NCBI RefSeq assembly: GCF_003852545.1
Contig: NZ_QAJR01000002.1
Span: forward strand, 283 to 64,282
Reading direction: 5' to 3'
DNA length: 64,000 nucleotides
From: Acidovorax sp. FJL06
GTDB lineage: Bacteria; Pseudomonadota; Gammaproteobacteria; Burkholderiales; Burkholderiaceae_C
Every line of letters starts with the position of its first letter. The stretch's first letter is position 1. Below the pieces are notes generated by a model, which worked only from the letters and a program-made list of their open reading frames with translations, was not told the origin of the DNA and ran no database searches. Below, piece by piece: positions 26,112 through 33,703 of the stretch. Made by a program: the position numbers and the translations under genes.

Positions 26112-27788
26112 CTACGGGGCGCGGCTGGCAGGGGCGGCCACCGCCGCCGTGGTTGCTGCCAGGCTGCCGCCGCTGGCCTCGGGCTCCGCCGTGGCCGTCT
26201 GCAAGCGCTGCTCCAGCGCCTGCAACACCGGGGCGATCTGCTTGCCCACGCGGATCTGCGGGTTGGAGAAACCATCGGCCTTGCCCGCCTCCACCTCGCG
26301 CTGCCGGATCAGCGGCACGGCCTTGGCAAACGCCTCGGTGAACGAATGGGTCTGGCGCAGTTGTTCATTGAACACCGCGCGGCCAAAAAAGGTCAGCTCC
26401 GACAGCCTGCCGCAGCCATACGAGGTGTGCGTGGCATCGGCCGCCGTCATGACGAGGGTGCTGTCGGTGGCCAGGGGCTCGATCCAGCCACCGGCGAAGC
26501 AGGCCGACACCGCAATCACCCGGTGGCGGATGCCCGCCGCATCCAGCGCGGCGCGCAGCATCTCGGGGGTTGCGGGCGCCACCTGCAGCGGCCAGTGCGA
26601 GGCCGCCAGCGCGTGGTCGCGTGCGCCGTGCGAGGTCAGGTACACCACCAGCACGTCCTGCTCGCGGTCCATGCGGGCCGCCAGCGCGGCAATGGCCCGC
26701 TGCAGGTTCTCGGGCGTGGCCCAGGCATGGGTCTCGGCGGTGTCGGCATGGTTGAGCAGGTGCAGCACCCGGCCCTGGGCATCAAAGCGCTCCTGCAGCA
26801 AGCGGCTGACCATGGTGCTTTCGCGGCGGAACACGTCTTCGTCGGCATAGGGGGCAAACACCAGCCCATAGACATCGACCACCCCGGGGCGCTCGGGCGC
26901 GAGCGCCTCCACCTGCTGCTGCCACAAAATTTGCTGCTCTTCAAACATCGCCTGGGTCAAGGCCAGCGGCACGGGTTCGGGGGCCTGCGCCTCGTCGGCC
27001 GATGCGGGTGCGGCATCGGCCATGGCCTGGGCCTCCGGCTCCCAGGGCTGGTCCTGGAACTGCCACATGCCCACCCCAATCACGGCCGCCAGGGCCACCG
27101 CAAACACCGCCGTTCGCACCCGCGAGCGGATGAAACGCGCGCTCACCACCACCAATGCGGCCAGCACCCACAGCGTGAGCCCCCCATAGGCCACCCAGAA
27201 CACAATGGCCGCCACCATGCCGTCCCACAGGCCGGGCCGGTGCACGGCTGTGGCCATGAGCGCATACAGCACCAGCAAGGGCACCAGCGGGGCCCAGGCC
27301 GTCAGCACATACCAGGCCGCCAACCCGCCCGTGGGTGCGGGCACACCCGACACCCATGCCGCCGCGCCCGCAGGCGCACGCTGGGCAGGCGCCATGGCCC
27401 ACCAGGCCAGCCACAGCAGCACCAGGCTGCTCCACATCGGCGTGAGCCAGCCGCGCAGATTGAACTGTGCCGGCCCTTCCACCTGCCACCGCGCGGCCGC
27501 CACCAGCAGGGCGCCGCCGACCAGCGACAGCACCAGCAACTGCCAGGGCGTGGGCGCAGCCGCCGCCGTGCGGGGCGGCAAGAACAGCGCGGCACGCAGG
27601 CCCTCGCGCATCCAGCCCCACAGCGGCAGGCGCTCCGACGCCGCAACGGGCGGGGCGGGCGGCTGCGCAGGCGTGTCTTGTGGCGGACGATTCAGCGGGA
27701 CTTCGATCTCGGTCTGCGCAAGTTCCGGCCCCCACTGGCTGGGCAAGGTGTCGGCCCAGGTGCTGCTGCTGGCGTTCAAATCTTTCAT
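26112..27788 (-). CDS. membrane C13-type (caspase/legumain fold) cysteine peptidase
   Basis: A 558-residue protein: about five membrane helices (residues 75-280, for example WQLLVLSLVGGALLVAAARW) followed by a C13/clan CD peptidase domain. The catalytic dyad is visible: His387 in YLTSHGARDH and Cys430 in VSACFAGGW, with a beta strand before each as in caspases and legumains. The C-terminal tail is Ala-rich. Start at 27788 (MKDLN), because residues upstream lack similarity. It lies 64 bp before the FtsX-type permease on the same strand, so they may be one operon. The membrane anchor suggests action at the periplasmic or cytosolic face; substrate unknown. Confidence 0.88.
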   Translation of the reverse strand: MKDLNASSSTWADTLPSQWGPELAQTEIEVPLNRPPQDTPAQPPAPPVAASERLPLWGWMREGLRAALFLPPRTAAAAPTPWQLLVLSLVGGALLVAAARWQVEGPAQFNLRGWLTPMWSSLVLLWLAWWAMAPAQRAPAGAAAWVSGVPAPTGGLAAWYVLTAWAPLVPLLVLYALMATAVHRPGLWDGMVAAIVFWVAYGGLTLWVLAALVVVSARFIRSRVRTAVFAVALAAVIGVGMWQFQDQPWEPEAQAMADAAPASADEAQAPEPVPLALTQAMFEEQQILWQQQVEALAPERPGVVDVYGLVFAPYADEDVFRRESTMVSRLLQERFDAQGRVLHLLNHADTAETHAWATPENLQRAIAALAARMDREQDVLVVYLTSHGARDHALAASHWPLQVAPATPEMLRAALDAAGIRHRVIAVSACFAGGWIEPLATDSTLVMTAADATHTSYGCGRLSELTFFGRAVFNEQLRQTHSFTEAFAKAVPLIRQREVEAGKADGFSNPQIRVGKQIAPVLQALEQRLQTATAEPEASGGSLAATTAAVAAPASRAP

Positions 27789-27930
27789 GCGCGCATCATG
27801 CCATTGGGGGATGACGGGGACGGGGGTGCAGCAGCGGCTGCAGGCCTTGGACACGGGGCTCAGCGCACTCGGGACTGCTTCTCTTCAGATGCACGCAGCC
27901 CCCGGGGTTCGTGATGAAATCGCTCACACC

Positions 27931-28986
27931 ATGACGCGTGACCTTTTGCACCTCCCCGCCTTGCGCGGTGGCTTGCTCGCCCTGCTGGCTGCAGTTCTTT
28001 TTGGCATCAGCACGCCTGCGGTGCAGAGGCTGGGAGCGGGGCTCGGCGCCTTCACGACGGCGGCGCTGCTGTACGCAGGAGCGGCCCTGGTCGGGGCCCT
28101 GTCGCTGCAGGCCGCTGCGCACGAAGCGCGGGTGCAGAGGGCCGACATTCCGCGCCTCCTGGCGATGGCCGGCTTTGGTGCAGCGCTGGGGCCGGTGGCC
28201 CTGGCCTGGGGCCTGCAGCACACGAGCGGGGCCAGCGCATCGCTCATGCTCACGCTGGAAGCGCTGTTCACCGCCACGCTGGCATGGTGGCTGTACAGCG
28301 AAACCATGGACCGCCGCGTGTGGGCCGCCATGCTCTTGCTGCTCGCAGGAGGAATGGCACTGGTTCTGGGCCAGGGCCTGCAGGGGGGCGTGCAGCTGCT
28401 GGGGCTGCTGGCCGTGCTGTTGGCCACCGTCGCCTGGGGGGTGGACAACACCTTGTCCCGTGGGCTGGCTGAGCGCGACCCCAGCCAGGTGGTGATGGCC
28501 AAGGCCACCTTGGGGGCCGCAGCGACGGCGGCCTTGGCGGTGGGGATGGGAGAACCCCTGCCCCCGTTGTCCGCTGCCTTGGGGCTTCTCGCCGTGGGGG
28601 CCACAGGCTACGGCCTGAGCCTGCGCTTTTACCTTCTGGCCCAGCGGGCGTTTGGTGCGGCGCGCACGGGCTCGGTGTTCGCCTTCGCGCCCTTCATTGG
28701 TGCTGCCGTGGCCTTCGGCTTCGGGGAGCGCTCTGCCGGAGGGCTGATGCTGCTGGGTGGGGCGCTCATGCTGGCCGGGGTGGCGCTGCACCTGGCGGAA
28801 AGCCACGGGCATGAGCACACGCACGAAATGCTGGAACATGAGCACGCCCACCGCCACGATGACGGACACCATCTGCACACCCACGATGCGATGCCACAGG
28901 GCAGCCACAGCCATTCACATGTGCATGAGGCGATGACACACGCCCACGCACATGCACCCGATGTGCATCATCTGCACAGGCACTAG
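27931..28986 (+). CDS. DMT/EamA transporter with histidine-rich tail
   Basis: A 351-residue drug/metabolite-type exporter. Ten hydrophobic helices form two EamA repeats (first GGLLALLAAVLFGISTPAVQ, second GLLAVLLATVAWGVDNTLSR). After the last helix the C-terminal 65 residues are extraordinarily His-rich (about two dozen His, with HGHEHTHE, HSHSHVHE and HAHAHAP), a tail that should bind Zn, Ni, Co or Cu at the membrane surface. ATG 27931 is preceded by an upstream in-frame segment with no similarity. It faces a chromate-resistance operon, converging with its last gene, so a metal-related role is plausible but inferred. Confidence 0.88.
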   Translation: MTRDLLHLPALRGGLLALLAAVLFGISTPAVQRLGAGLGAFTTAALLYAGAALVGALSLQAAAHEARVQRADIPRLLAMAGFGAALGPVALAWGLQHTSGASASLMLTLEALFTATLAWWLYSETMDRRVWAAMLLLLAGGMALVLGQGLQGGVQLLGLLAVLLATVAWGVDNTLSRGLAERDPSQVVMAKATLGAAATAALAVGMGEPLPPLSAALGLLAVGATGYGLSLRFYLLAQRAFGAARTGSVFAFAPFIGAAVAFGFGERSAGGLMLLGGALMLAGVALHLAESHGHEHTHEMLEHEHAHRHDDGHHLHTHDAMPQGSHSHSHVHEAMTHAHAHAPDVHHLHRH

Positions 28987-29025
28987 GCGCCCCCTTTCAT
29001 TTCCCCCACACGCGGGCCGCACCAC

Positions 29026-29442
29026 TCATGGCGGGGCCGGTTGCAACCGGGCCGCGCTCTTTCTGACCGTGCCTGCATACACCACGCTCCCGGCATCGCG
29101 GTACTGCAGTTCGTCCCCCACACGCACCACATCAAAGCAGACCGGGGACTCCTTGCTGACCTCGGGCAGCAAGAGGCACAGTTGGTTGTTCTGTGCGCTC
29201 CAGCGCCCGTTGCGCGTGCGGCCGTTTTCCGAACGCTCCAGGCGGCCATCCAGAAAGTAGTCATGCCCCCAATGGCGCCCGTCGGAGACGTGGCGTCCCC
29301 CCACCATGGAGCGGATCTGCGCCGTGGTCAGTTTGGTTTCAGGGGGCGCCGCGCAGGCAAAAGGCACCAGCATTCCGCACAGAAAATGCACCCACAGTCC
29401 CCTTTTGAAGCGGCGGGGCCACCGCACAGCCGCCGCCGTCAT
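29026..29442 (-). CDS. exported protein of unknown function, end of chromate operon
   Basis: A 138-residue protein with a basic N-terminus and hydrophobic core (LWVHFLCGMLVPFACA) ending in a plausible signal-peptidase site ACA-AP. The mature part is a small beta-rich domain (GRTRNGRWSAQNNQLCLLLP, then CFDVVRVGDELQYRD) with two Cys that could form a disulfide, reminiscent of small exported proteins with an SH3-like fold. Its start overlaps the ChrB-domain stop (ATGA), so it belongs to the chromate operon. No relation to ChrE or ChrF is apparent to me. Confidence 0.75.
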   Translation of the reverse strand: MTAAAVRWPRRFKRGLWVHFLCGMLVPFACAAPPETKLTTAQIRSMVGGRHVSDGRHWGHDYFLDGRLERSENGRTRNGRWSAQNNQLCLLLPEVSKESPVCFDVVRVGDELQYRDAGSVVYAGTVRKSAARLQPAPP

Positions 29443-29897
29443 GCCGCCATGCTCGGAGGCCAGTTATGGGTTTCTGCCTGGCAGGATTGGCACCACGCAT
29501 AGAGCGCGTCGTACATCACCATGCCATGCCCGAGCATCTCGTGGTCATTGCTGAAGGTCTTGGACAAACCGAGCGAGAGCGCGTACAGCCCCGCAGACTG
29601 CGGCGCCAGGTCCAGCCGGGAGGTGTCCGCGCCCCGCACGATCACGGCCAGTTGCTGCAAGGCGGGATCGGTGAGCGCGTACTTCTTGAGAAAAGCATCG
29701 AAGCTGCACAGCTCACCGTCGTGGGTCATTTCGACGCCGGGCACGTCGTAGGGGATGGCTCCCGTGTCCTGGGCCACCTGAAGCACCGAGGCCGCAGGCA
29801 CATAGAGGAATTCTGGCGCCTGGTCGATGAACCGGGCAATCAGCCAGGGGCAGGCAATGCGGTCGATCTTCGGGCGTTCGCGGGTGACCCATTTCAT
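29439..29897 (-). CDS. ChrB C-terminal-domain protein
   Basis: A 152-residue protein equivalent to the C-terminal half of ChrB, the chromate-resistance regulator. It starts KWVTRERPKIDRIACPWLIA and contains GVEMTHDGELCSFDAFLKKY and DHEMLGHGMVMYDALYAW with conserved His/Cys/Glu suited to metal binding. Full ChrB has an extra N-terminal domain; here none is encoded upstream, so this is a stand-alone domain, not a broken gene: its start overlaps the preceding stop by 4 bases. Known ChrB proteins sense chromate or help resistance; which of these applies to the isolated domain is open. Confidence 0.9.
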   Translation of the reverse strand: MKWVTRERPKIDRIACPWLIARFIDQAPEFLYVPAASVLQVAQDTGAIPYDVPGVEMTHDGELCSFDAFLKKYALTDPALQQLAVIVRGADTSRLDLAPQSAGLYALSLGLSKTFSNDHEMLGHGMVMYDALYAWCQSCQAETHNWPPSMAA

Positions 29898-30814
29898 GCG
29901 GCACCCCCTTGCGCCTGCAGAGGCAGGCCAGCGGCCTGCCAGGCCTCGATGCCGCCCACGATGTAGCGCGCATCCATGCCCCGTGCCCGCAGCGCCAGGA
30001 CGGTGGAGCGGCCAATGTCCTTGCCGCGCAGGCAGTACAGCAGCACCGGCTTCGTGGCGTCCAGTTCCTGGCACCACTCCAGCACACGTGCCGGATCGCG
30101 CCAAGAGGCCCCGGCAATGACCTGCGGGCTCTGCAGGTAGTCCTCCTCACGCCGCACGTCAAACGCACCCGGCGCACCGGCTAGCGCAGCGCCCGTGTCG
30201 AAGCCGAAGGCCAAGGCATCCGCCTCGACGGCCGCCCCGTAGCGCTTGTAAACCTTGTCCCACTGGATGTTGGCCATGAAGGCATCCACATAGGCGCCCG
30301 CCTTGGCACCAAAGTCCAGGTGGTACGCATGCTCGTACATGTCCAGCGCCAGCACCGGCGTGGCACCCGCCAGGAGCTGCGTGTGGTCGGCCGCCCCGTG
30401 GTTGATGAGGCGGCTTTCGCGGGAGGACCAGGACAGCAGCGCCCATCCCGACCCTCCCCCCATGGCCTTGGCCAGCCCGGTGAACTGGCTGCGCCAGGCC
30501 TCGACGGAGCCAAAGTCGCGCGTGAGCGCAATGGAGAGTCCGCAGGAAGGCAGCACGCCGTTGCCGCCCAGGTTGTCGAAATACAGCTCATGCAGGAAGG
30601 CCGAGTTGGCGGCGATCAACTCCTCGCGCTTGAGGCCGTTGATGGTGAAAGTGGCGGCGGTGTTCCAGTCCAACGCTGAGAGTTGGCTGCGTATGGCGTT
30701 CAGGCGCTTGACGGCACCGGCGTAGTTGTTCTCGTGGTGGCTGGTGATCAGGCGATTCGACAAGCCAGAAAGCTGATCGGGGTTCAGCACCAGGGGGCGG
30801 ATTGGGTAGTTCAT
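29894..30814 (-). CDS. Fe/Mn superoxide dismutase-like protein fused to rhodanese (ChrC-like)
   Basis: A 306-residue two-domain protein. Residues 1-195 follow the Fe/Mn superoxide dismutase fold; metal ligands are His26 (ITSHHENNYAGAVKRLN), a His in FLHELYFDNLGG, and Asp and His in LDMYEHAYHLDF. By that alignment the second-shell His30 and Tyr34 of E. coli SodB are not conserved. Residues 205-306 are a rhodanese domain with the active-site loop LLYCLRGKDIGRSTV (Cys about 273). SOD-like ChrC proteins occur in chr operons elsewhere; the fused rhodanese may handle sulfur or cyanide chemistry. Start at 30814; it overlaps the ChrB-domain gene by 4 bases and follows chrA by 25 bp. Confidence 0.9.
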   Translation of the reverse strand: MNYPIRPLVLNPDQLSGLSNRLITSHHENNYAGAVKRLNAIRSQLSALDWNTAATFTINGLKREELIAANSAFLHELYFDNLGGNGVLPSCGLSIALTRDFGSVEAWRSQFTGLAKAMGGGSGWALLSWSSRESRLINHGAADHTQLLAGATPVLALDMYEHAYHLDFGAKAGAYVDAFMANIQWDKVYKRYGAAVEADALAFGFDTGAALAGAPGAFDVRREEDYLQSPQVIAGASWRDPARVLEWCQELDATKPVLLYCLRGKDIGRSTVLALRARGMDARYIVGGIEAWQAAGLPLQAQGGAA

Positions 30815-30839
30815 GCAGTTCTCCTTCAGATGGTCCGAG

Positions 30840-32039
30840 TCAGACGTGGGCAACAAGTGGATAGACAACCAGGCCAATCAAGGCGGCGGCCAGCACCACC
30901 ACTGGCTCGGGCAGCTTCTTGAAACGCCACAGGACCGCAGCGGTGGCGAGAAACAGTGCAACAGTGGGCAGGTCCACGATGGACCGCTGGCCCAGCACCA
31001 CCACCGCGCCAGTGATCGCGCCCACGGCGGCGGCGGTGACGCCATCCACGAACGCGACCACGCCGGGGTGCTTGCCGTGTTTCTTGAAGTACGGCGCCGG
31101 GATCACGGTGAGCAGGTAGCAGGGCAGAAAAGTGGCAGCCGCCGCGACGACCGCGCCCCAGAAGCCGCTGGTCAGGAAGCCGATGAACCCGGTGGTGATG
31201 ACGACCGGCCCCGGGGTGATCATGGCCACGGCCACCGCGTCCACAAACTGCCGGTCCGTGAGCCACGCATACTCCTTGACCACGCCGCCGTACAGAAACG
31301 GCACGATGGCCAAGCCGCTGCCAAAGACGAAGGCGCCCGCATAGGTGAAGTACGCGGCAATCTGCCCCAGCCTGTGCCAATCGAGGTGCTCCAGGCTGAG
31401 GGCCCCGGCGACAGGGGCCACCCACGCCATGCTGTGCAGTTGCCCGCCGGTTCGCTTCAACGGGCCGCGCACGGCCCACACCAGCAGCCCGGCGCCCAGA
31501 AAGACCCAGATCACTTCGGACTGGGTGACGATGGTCACGCCGGCGCTGACCAGGTAGATGGCCCCGAGCAGCCTGTCCTTGCCCACGCTCTTGGTCGTGA
31601 GCTTGTAGGCACTCAAGGCAATGATGCCGATGACGGAGGCACCCACGCCGTAGAAAACGGCCTGCATCCACGAGAGACCGCCATACGCCTTGTAGGCCAC
31701 ACCCAACGCCACCACCATCACAAAGGACGGCAGCACAAACGCGAGGCCGGCCAGCGTGGCGCCCCACAAGCGGAAATGCACGTATCCCAGGTAGATGGCC
31801 AACTGCGCGGCCAAAGGGCCCGGCATGAGCTGGGCCAGGGCCATGCCCTCCTTGTAGTCGGCGTCCGAAATCCAGTGGCGCTGCTCCACCAGATCGCGGT
31901 ACATGTAGCCAACCAAGGCCACCGGGCCGCCAAAGCCGAGCGTGCCCAGGCGCAGCATGTAGCGCACCAGTTGCCACAGCGTGTAGCCCGGCAAAGCCGT
32001 TGCCTGTTCAGCAGGGGGAATCGAAGGGGACGAATTCAA
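30840..32039 (-). CDS. chrA: chromate transporter ChrA
   Basis: A 399-residue inner-membrane protein of the CHR superfamily that exports chromate. It has the two homologous CHR halves of long ChrA proteins: the first LVRYMLRLGTLGFGGPVALV with the family GFGGP motif, continuing YRDLVEQRHWISDADYKEGM and MALAQLMPGPLAAQ; the second starts near 215 (QIAAYFTYAGAFVFGSGLAI, then MITPGPVVITTGFIGF). About ten to twelve helices. It is the first gene of the operon chrA-SOD/rhodanese-ChrB domain-exported protein. The 130 bp upstream hold an inverted repeat that could be the operator. Confidence 0.95.
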   Translation of the reverse strand: MNSSPSIPPAEQATALPGYTLWQLVRYMLRLGTLGFGGPVALVGYMYRDLVEQRHWISDADYKEGMALAQLMPGPLAAQLAIYLGYVHFRLWGATLAGLAFVLPSFVMVVALGVAYKAYGGLSWMQAVFYGVGASVIGIIALSAYKLTTKSVGKDRLLGAIYLVSAGVTIVTQSEVIWVFLGAGLLVWAVRGPLKRTGGQLHSMAWVAPVAGALSLEHLDWHRLGQIAAYFTYAGAFVFGSGLAIVPFLYGGVVKEYAWLTDRQFVDAVAVAMITPGPVVITTGFIGFLTSGFWGAVVAAAATFLPCYLLTVIPAPYFKKHGKHPGVVAFVDGVTAAAVGAITGAVVVLGQRSIVDLPTVALFLATAAVLWRFKKLPEPVVVLAAALIGLVVYPLVAHV

Positions 32040-32088
32040 GTCGAGCTCCTAACTGGGCGCAGTGGCCCATGATCAGGAGCAGTACTTG

Positions 32089-32103
32089 GGACAGGGGCTG
32101 TCC
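32089..32103. promoter_or_regulatory. inverted repeat upstream of chrA
   Basis: GGACA-GGGGC-TGTCC, 5-bp arms with 5-bp spacer, 50 bp before chrA. Candidate operator for chromate-responsive control. A second hairpin CCCGG-CAAA-CCGGG (32149-32162), nearer fdhD, may end fdhD transcripts. Confidence 0.4.
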
Positions 32104-32169
32104 TAGGGTACGGGGAGACCGCTCAAGTCCCCGCAGCGCAAAGTATAGCCCGGCAAACCGGGGGTCACC

Positions 32170-33186
32170 TCAAACCCTATCGCCATCCCCAGCGCCCGCA
32201 CCAGCACTAGCACCGACCGCTGGCACCACCGCCTGTTGCGCCAGCTCCGGCTGCAGCACCAGCCGGTGCGTACCGCTATAGCAAACAAAACGGCGGTTGG
32301 TGGCCCGCCCAATGGCGCACAGGCCCAGCTGCTGTGCCACCGCATGGCCCATCTGCGTCATGCCGCTGCGGGACACCACGATGGGCACGCCCATCTGGGC
32401 GGACTTGATGACCATCTCGCTGGTGAGCCGGCCCGTGGTGTAGAAGACCTTGTCGGCGCCGGACATGGGCACAGCCGGCGCGCTTGCCACCACATTGCCC
32501 GGCACGGCGCGGGCTGAAGGTGGGGTGGCCTCGGGGTTCATCCACATCCAACCGGCGATGGTGTCGATGGCGTTGTGGCGGCCCACGTCTTCCACGAAGG
32601 TCAGCAGCTCCTCGCCTTGGAACAGGGCGCAACCATGCACCGAACCCGCGGATTTGTAGGTGGTCTCCTTGAGGCGGATGGCGTTGACGATGCCATAGAG
32701 CTGGGCCTGCGTCAGTTGCGCCTCGGGCAGTGCAATGCGGTCCACCTCGTCCATGAGGCCGCCAAACACGCTGCCCTGGCCGCAGCCCGTGGTGACCACC
32801 TTGCTGGCGGTGCGCTCTTCAATGCGGGCAATGCCATGGCGCGTGCGCACGGCGGCGGCGTGCACTTCCCAATCGACGGTGATGGATTCGATGTCGAACA
32901 CCGATTCGACCAGCCGTTGGTTGCGCAGATAGCCCAGCACCAGCAGCTCGGGCTGCGCGCCCAGCGTCATCAGGGTGACCAGCTCGCGCTTGTCCACATA
33001 GAGGGTGAGGGGCCGCTCGGCGGGGATCTGCACCTGCTCGCGTTCGCCCCGTTCGTTGACGACCTCCACATGGTGGGTGAGGGGCGCGTGGGCTTGTGTG
33101 AGGCGCGGCAGCACGGGGGGCGCTGCGGGGGGCTCAGGGGCATCGGGCATGGGGGACGAATCGGAAGGCGGCAGAGACCAGGTCAT
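32170..33186 (-). CDS. fdhD: formate dehydrogenase sulfurtransferase FdhD
   Basis: FdhD passes sulfur to the bis-MGD cofactor of formate dehydrogenases and is needed for their activity. The 338-residue protein has an N-terminal Pro-rich stretch of about 30 residues, then the conserved core: ELLVLGYLRNQRLVESVFDI, the redox Cys loop TTGCGQGSVFGG (a single Cys where E. coli has CxxC), VHGCALFQGEELLTFVEDVG and GRHNAID. Start at 33186; the frame upstream is unrelated. It lies downstream of the membrane formate dehydrogenase, separated from it by a terminator, so it is probably transcribed separately. It would serve both formate dehydrogenases in the window. Confidence 0.95.
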   Translation of the reverse strand: MTWSLPPSDSSPMPDAPEPPAAPPVLPRLTQAHAPLTHHVEVVNERGEREQVQIPAERPLTLYVDKRELVTLMTLGAQPELLVLGYLRNQRLVESVFDIESITVDWEVHAAAVRTRHGIARIEERTASKVVTTGCGQGSVFGGLMDEVDRIALPEAQLTQAQLYGIVNAIRLKETTYKSAGSVHGCALFQGEELLTFVEDVGRHNAIDTIAGWMWMNPEATPPSARAVPGNVVASAPAVPMSGADKVFYTTGRLTSEMVIKSAQMGVPIVVSRSGMTQMGHAVAQQLGLCAIGRATNRRFVCYSGTHRLVLQPELAQQAVVPAVGASAGAGAGDGDRV

Positions 33187-33237
33187 GGGGTGAATATACG
33201 CACTGCCGCAGGGTGGCACGGTCGGCAATTCCACAAA

Positions 33238-33270
33238 TACAAAAGCCGCGCCACCAGGGTGACGCGGCTT
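33238..33270 (-). terminator. terminator of the membrane formate dehydrogenase operon
   Basis: AAGCCGCG/CGCGGCTT stem (33243-33250 with 33263-33270) with a 12-base loop, followed on the minus strand by a T-run (33238-33242). It ends the operon just downstream of the last gene (stop at 33312). Confidence 0.88.
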
Positions 33271-33311
33271 GCAGCCGGCACGCAGACCCCAGGCCTGCGG
33301 GGGCCGATCGA

Positions 33312-33692
33312 TCAGGACTTGGACGCGGGGGCCGCAGCCGCTGCAGGCGCCGGGGTGCCGGGCGCGGTGCCGGTTGCGGCCGGGCTGGCCGCCGCCTCGG
33401 CGGGCTTGGGGGCGGGCGGCGTGTAGGCAAAGGGGCCGGGGTCGGCACAGGCGGCCACGGCTGCGGCAGGTTTGGCCGATGGCGTGGCCTTGCGGTAATG
33501 CGCCGCCACCTTGTCCTGCGACAGGCAGAGCTTGTAGTTGTCCACCTTGCCCGCCCAGGCGGTCTTGGCAGTGGCTTCTGCGGCCTTGGCGGCAGCCTCG
33601 GGCGATGGGGCGGGGAGCTTGGCGGATGCCAGGGTGCACACGCCTGCAGCGCACAGCGCCAGCAAACAGGAACGGATGGTGGGTGTCGTCAT
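33312..33692 (-). CDS. small exported protein in formate dehydrogenase operon
   Basis: A 126-residue protein with signal peptide (CLLALCAAGVCTLASA, cleavage likely after ASA) and a C-terminal half of Ala/Pro repeats (PAPKPAEAAASPAATG) that is probably disordered. The middle has two Cys (YKLCLSQDKVAAHYRKATPS; VAACADPGPF) like a small periplasmic domain. Start ATG 33692 has a good ribosome site (GAGGA), although an in-frame ATG at 33707 overlaps the cytochrome b stop as ATGA. Its place as the last gene suggests an accessory periplasmic role for the enzyme; no family is recognised. Confidence 0.7.
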   Translation of the reverse strand: MTTPTIRSCLLALCAAGVCTLASAKLPAPSPEAAAKAAEATAKTAWAGKVDNYKLCLSQDKVAAHYRKATPSAKPAAAVAACADPGPFAYTPPAPKPAEAAASPAATGTAPGTPAPAAAAAPASKS

Positions 33693-33703
33693 GGTGCGGG
33701 TCC

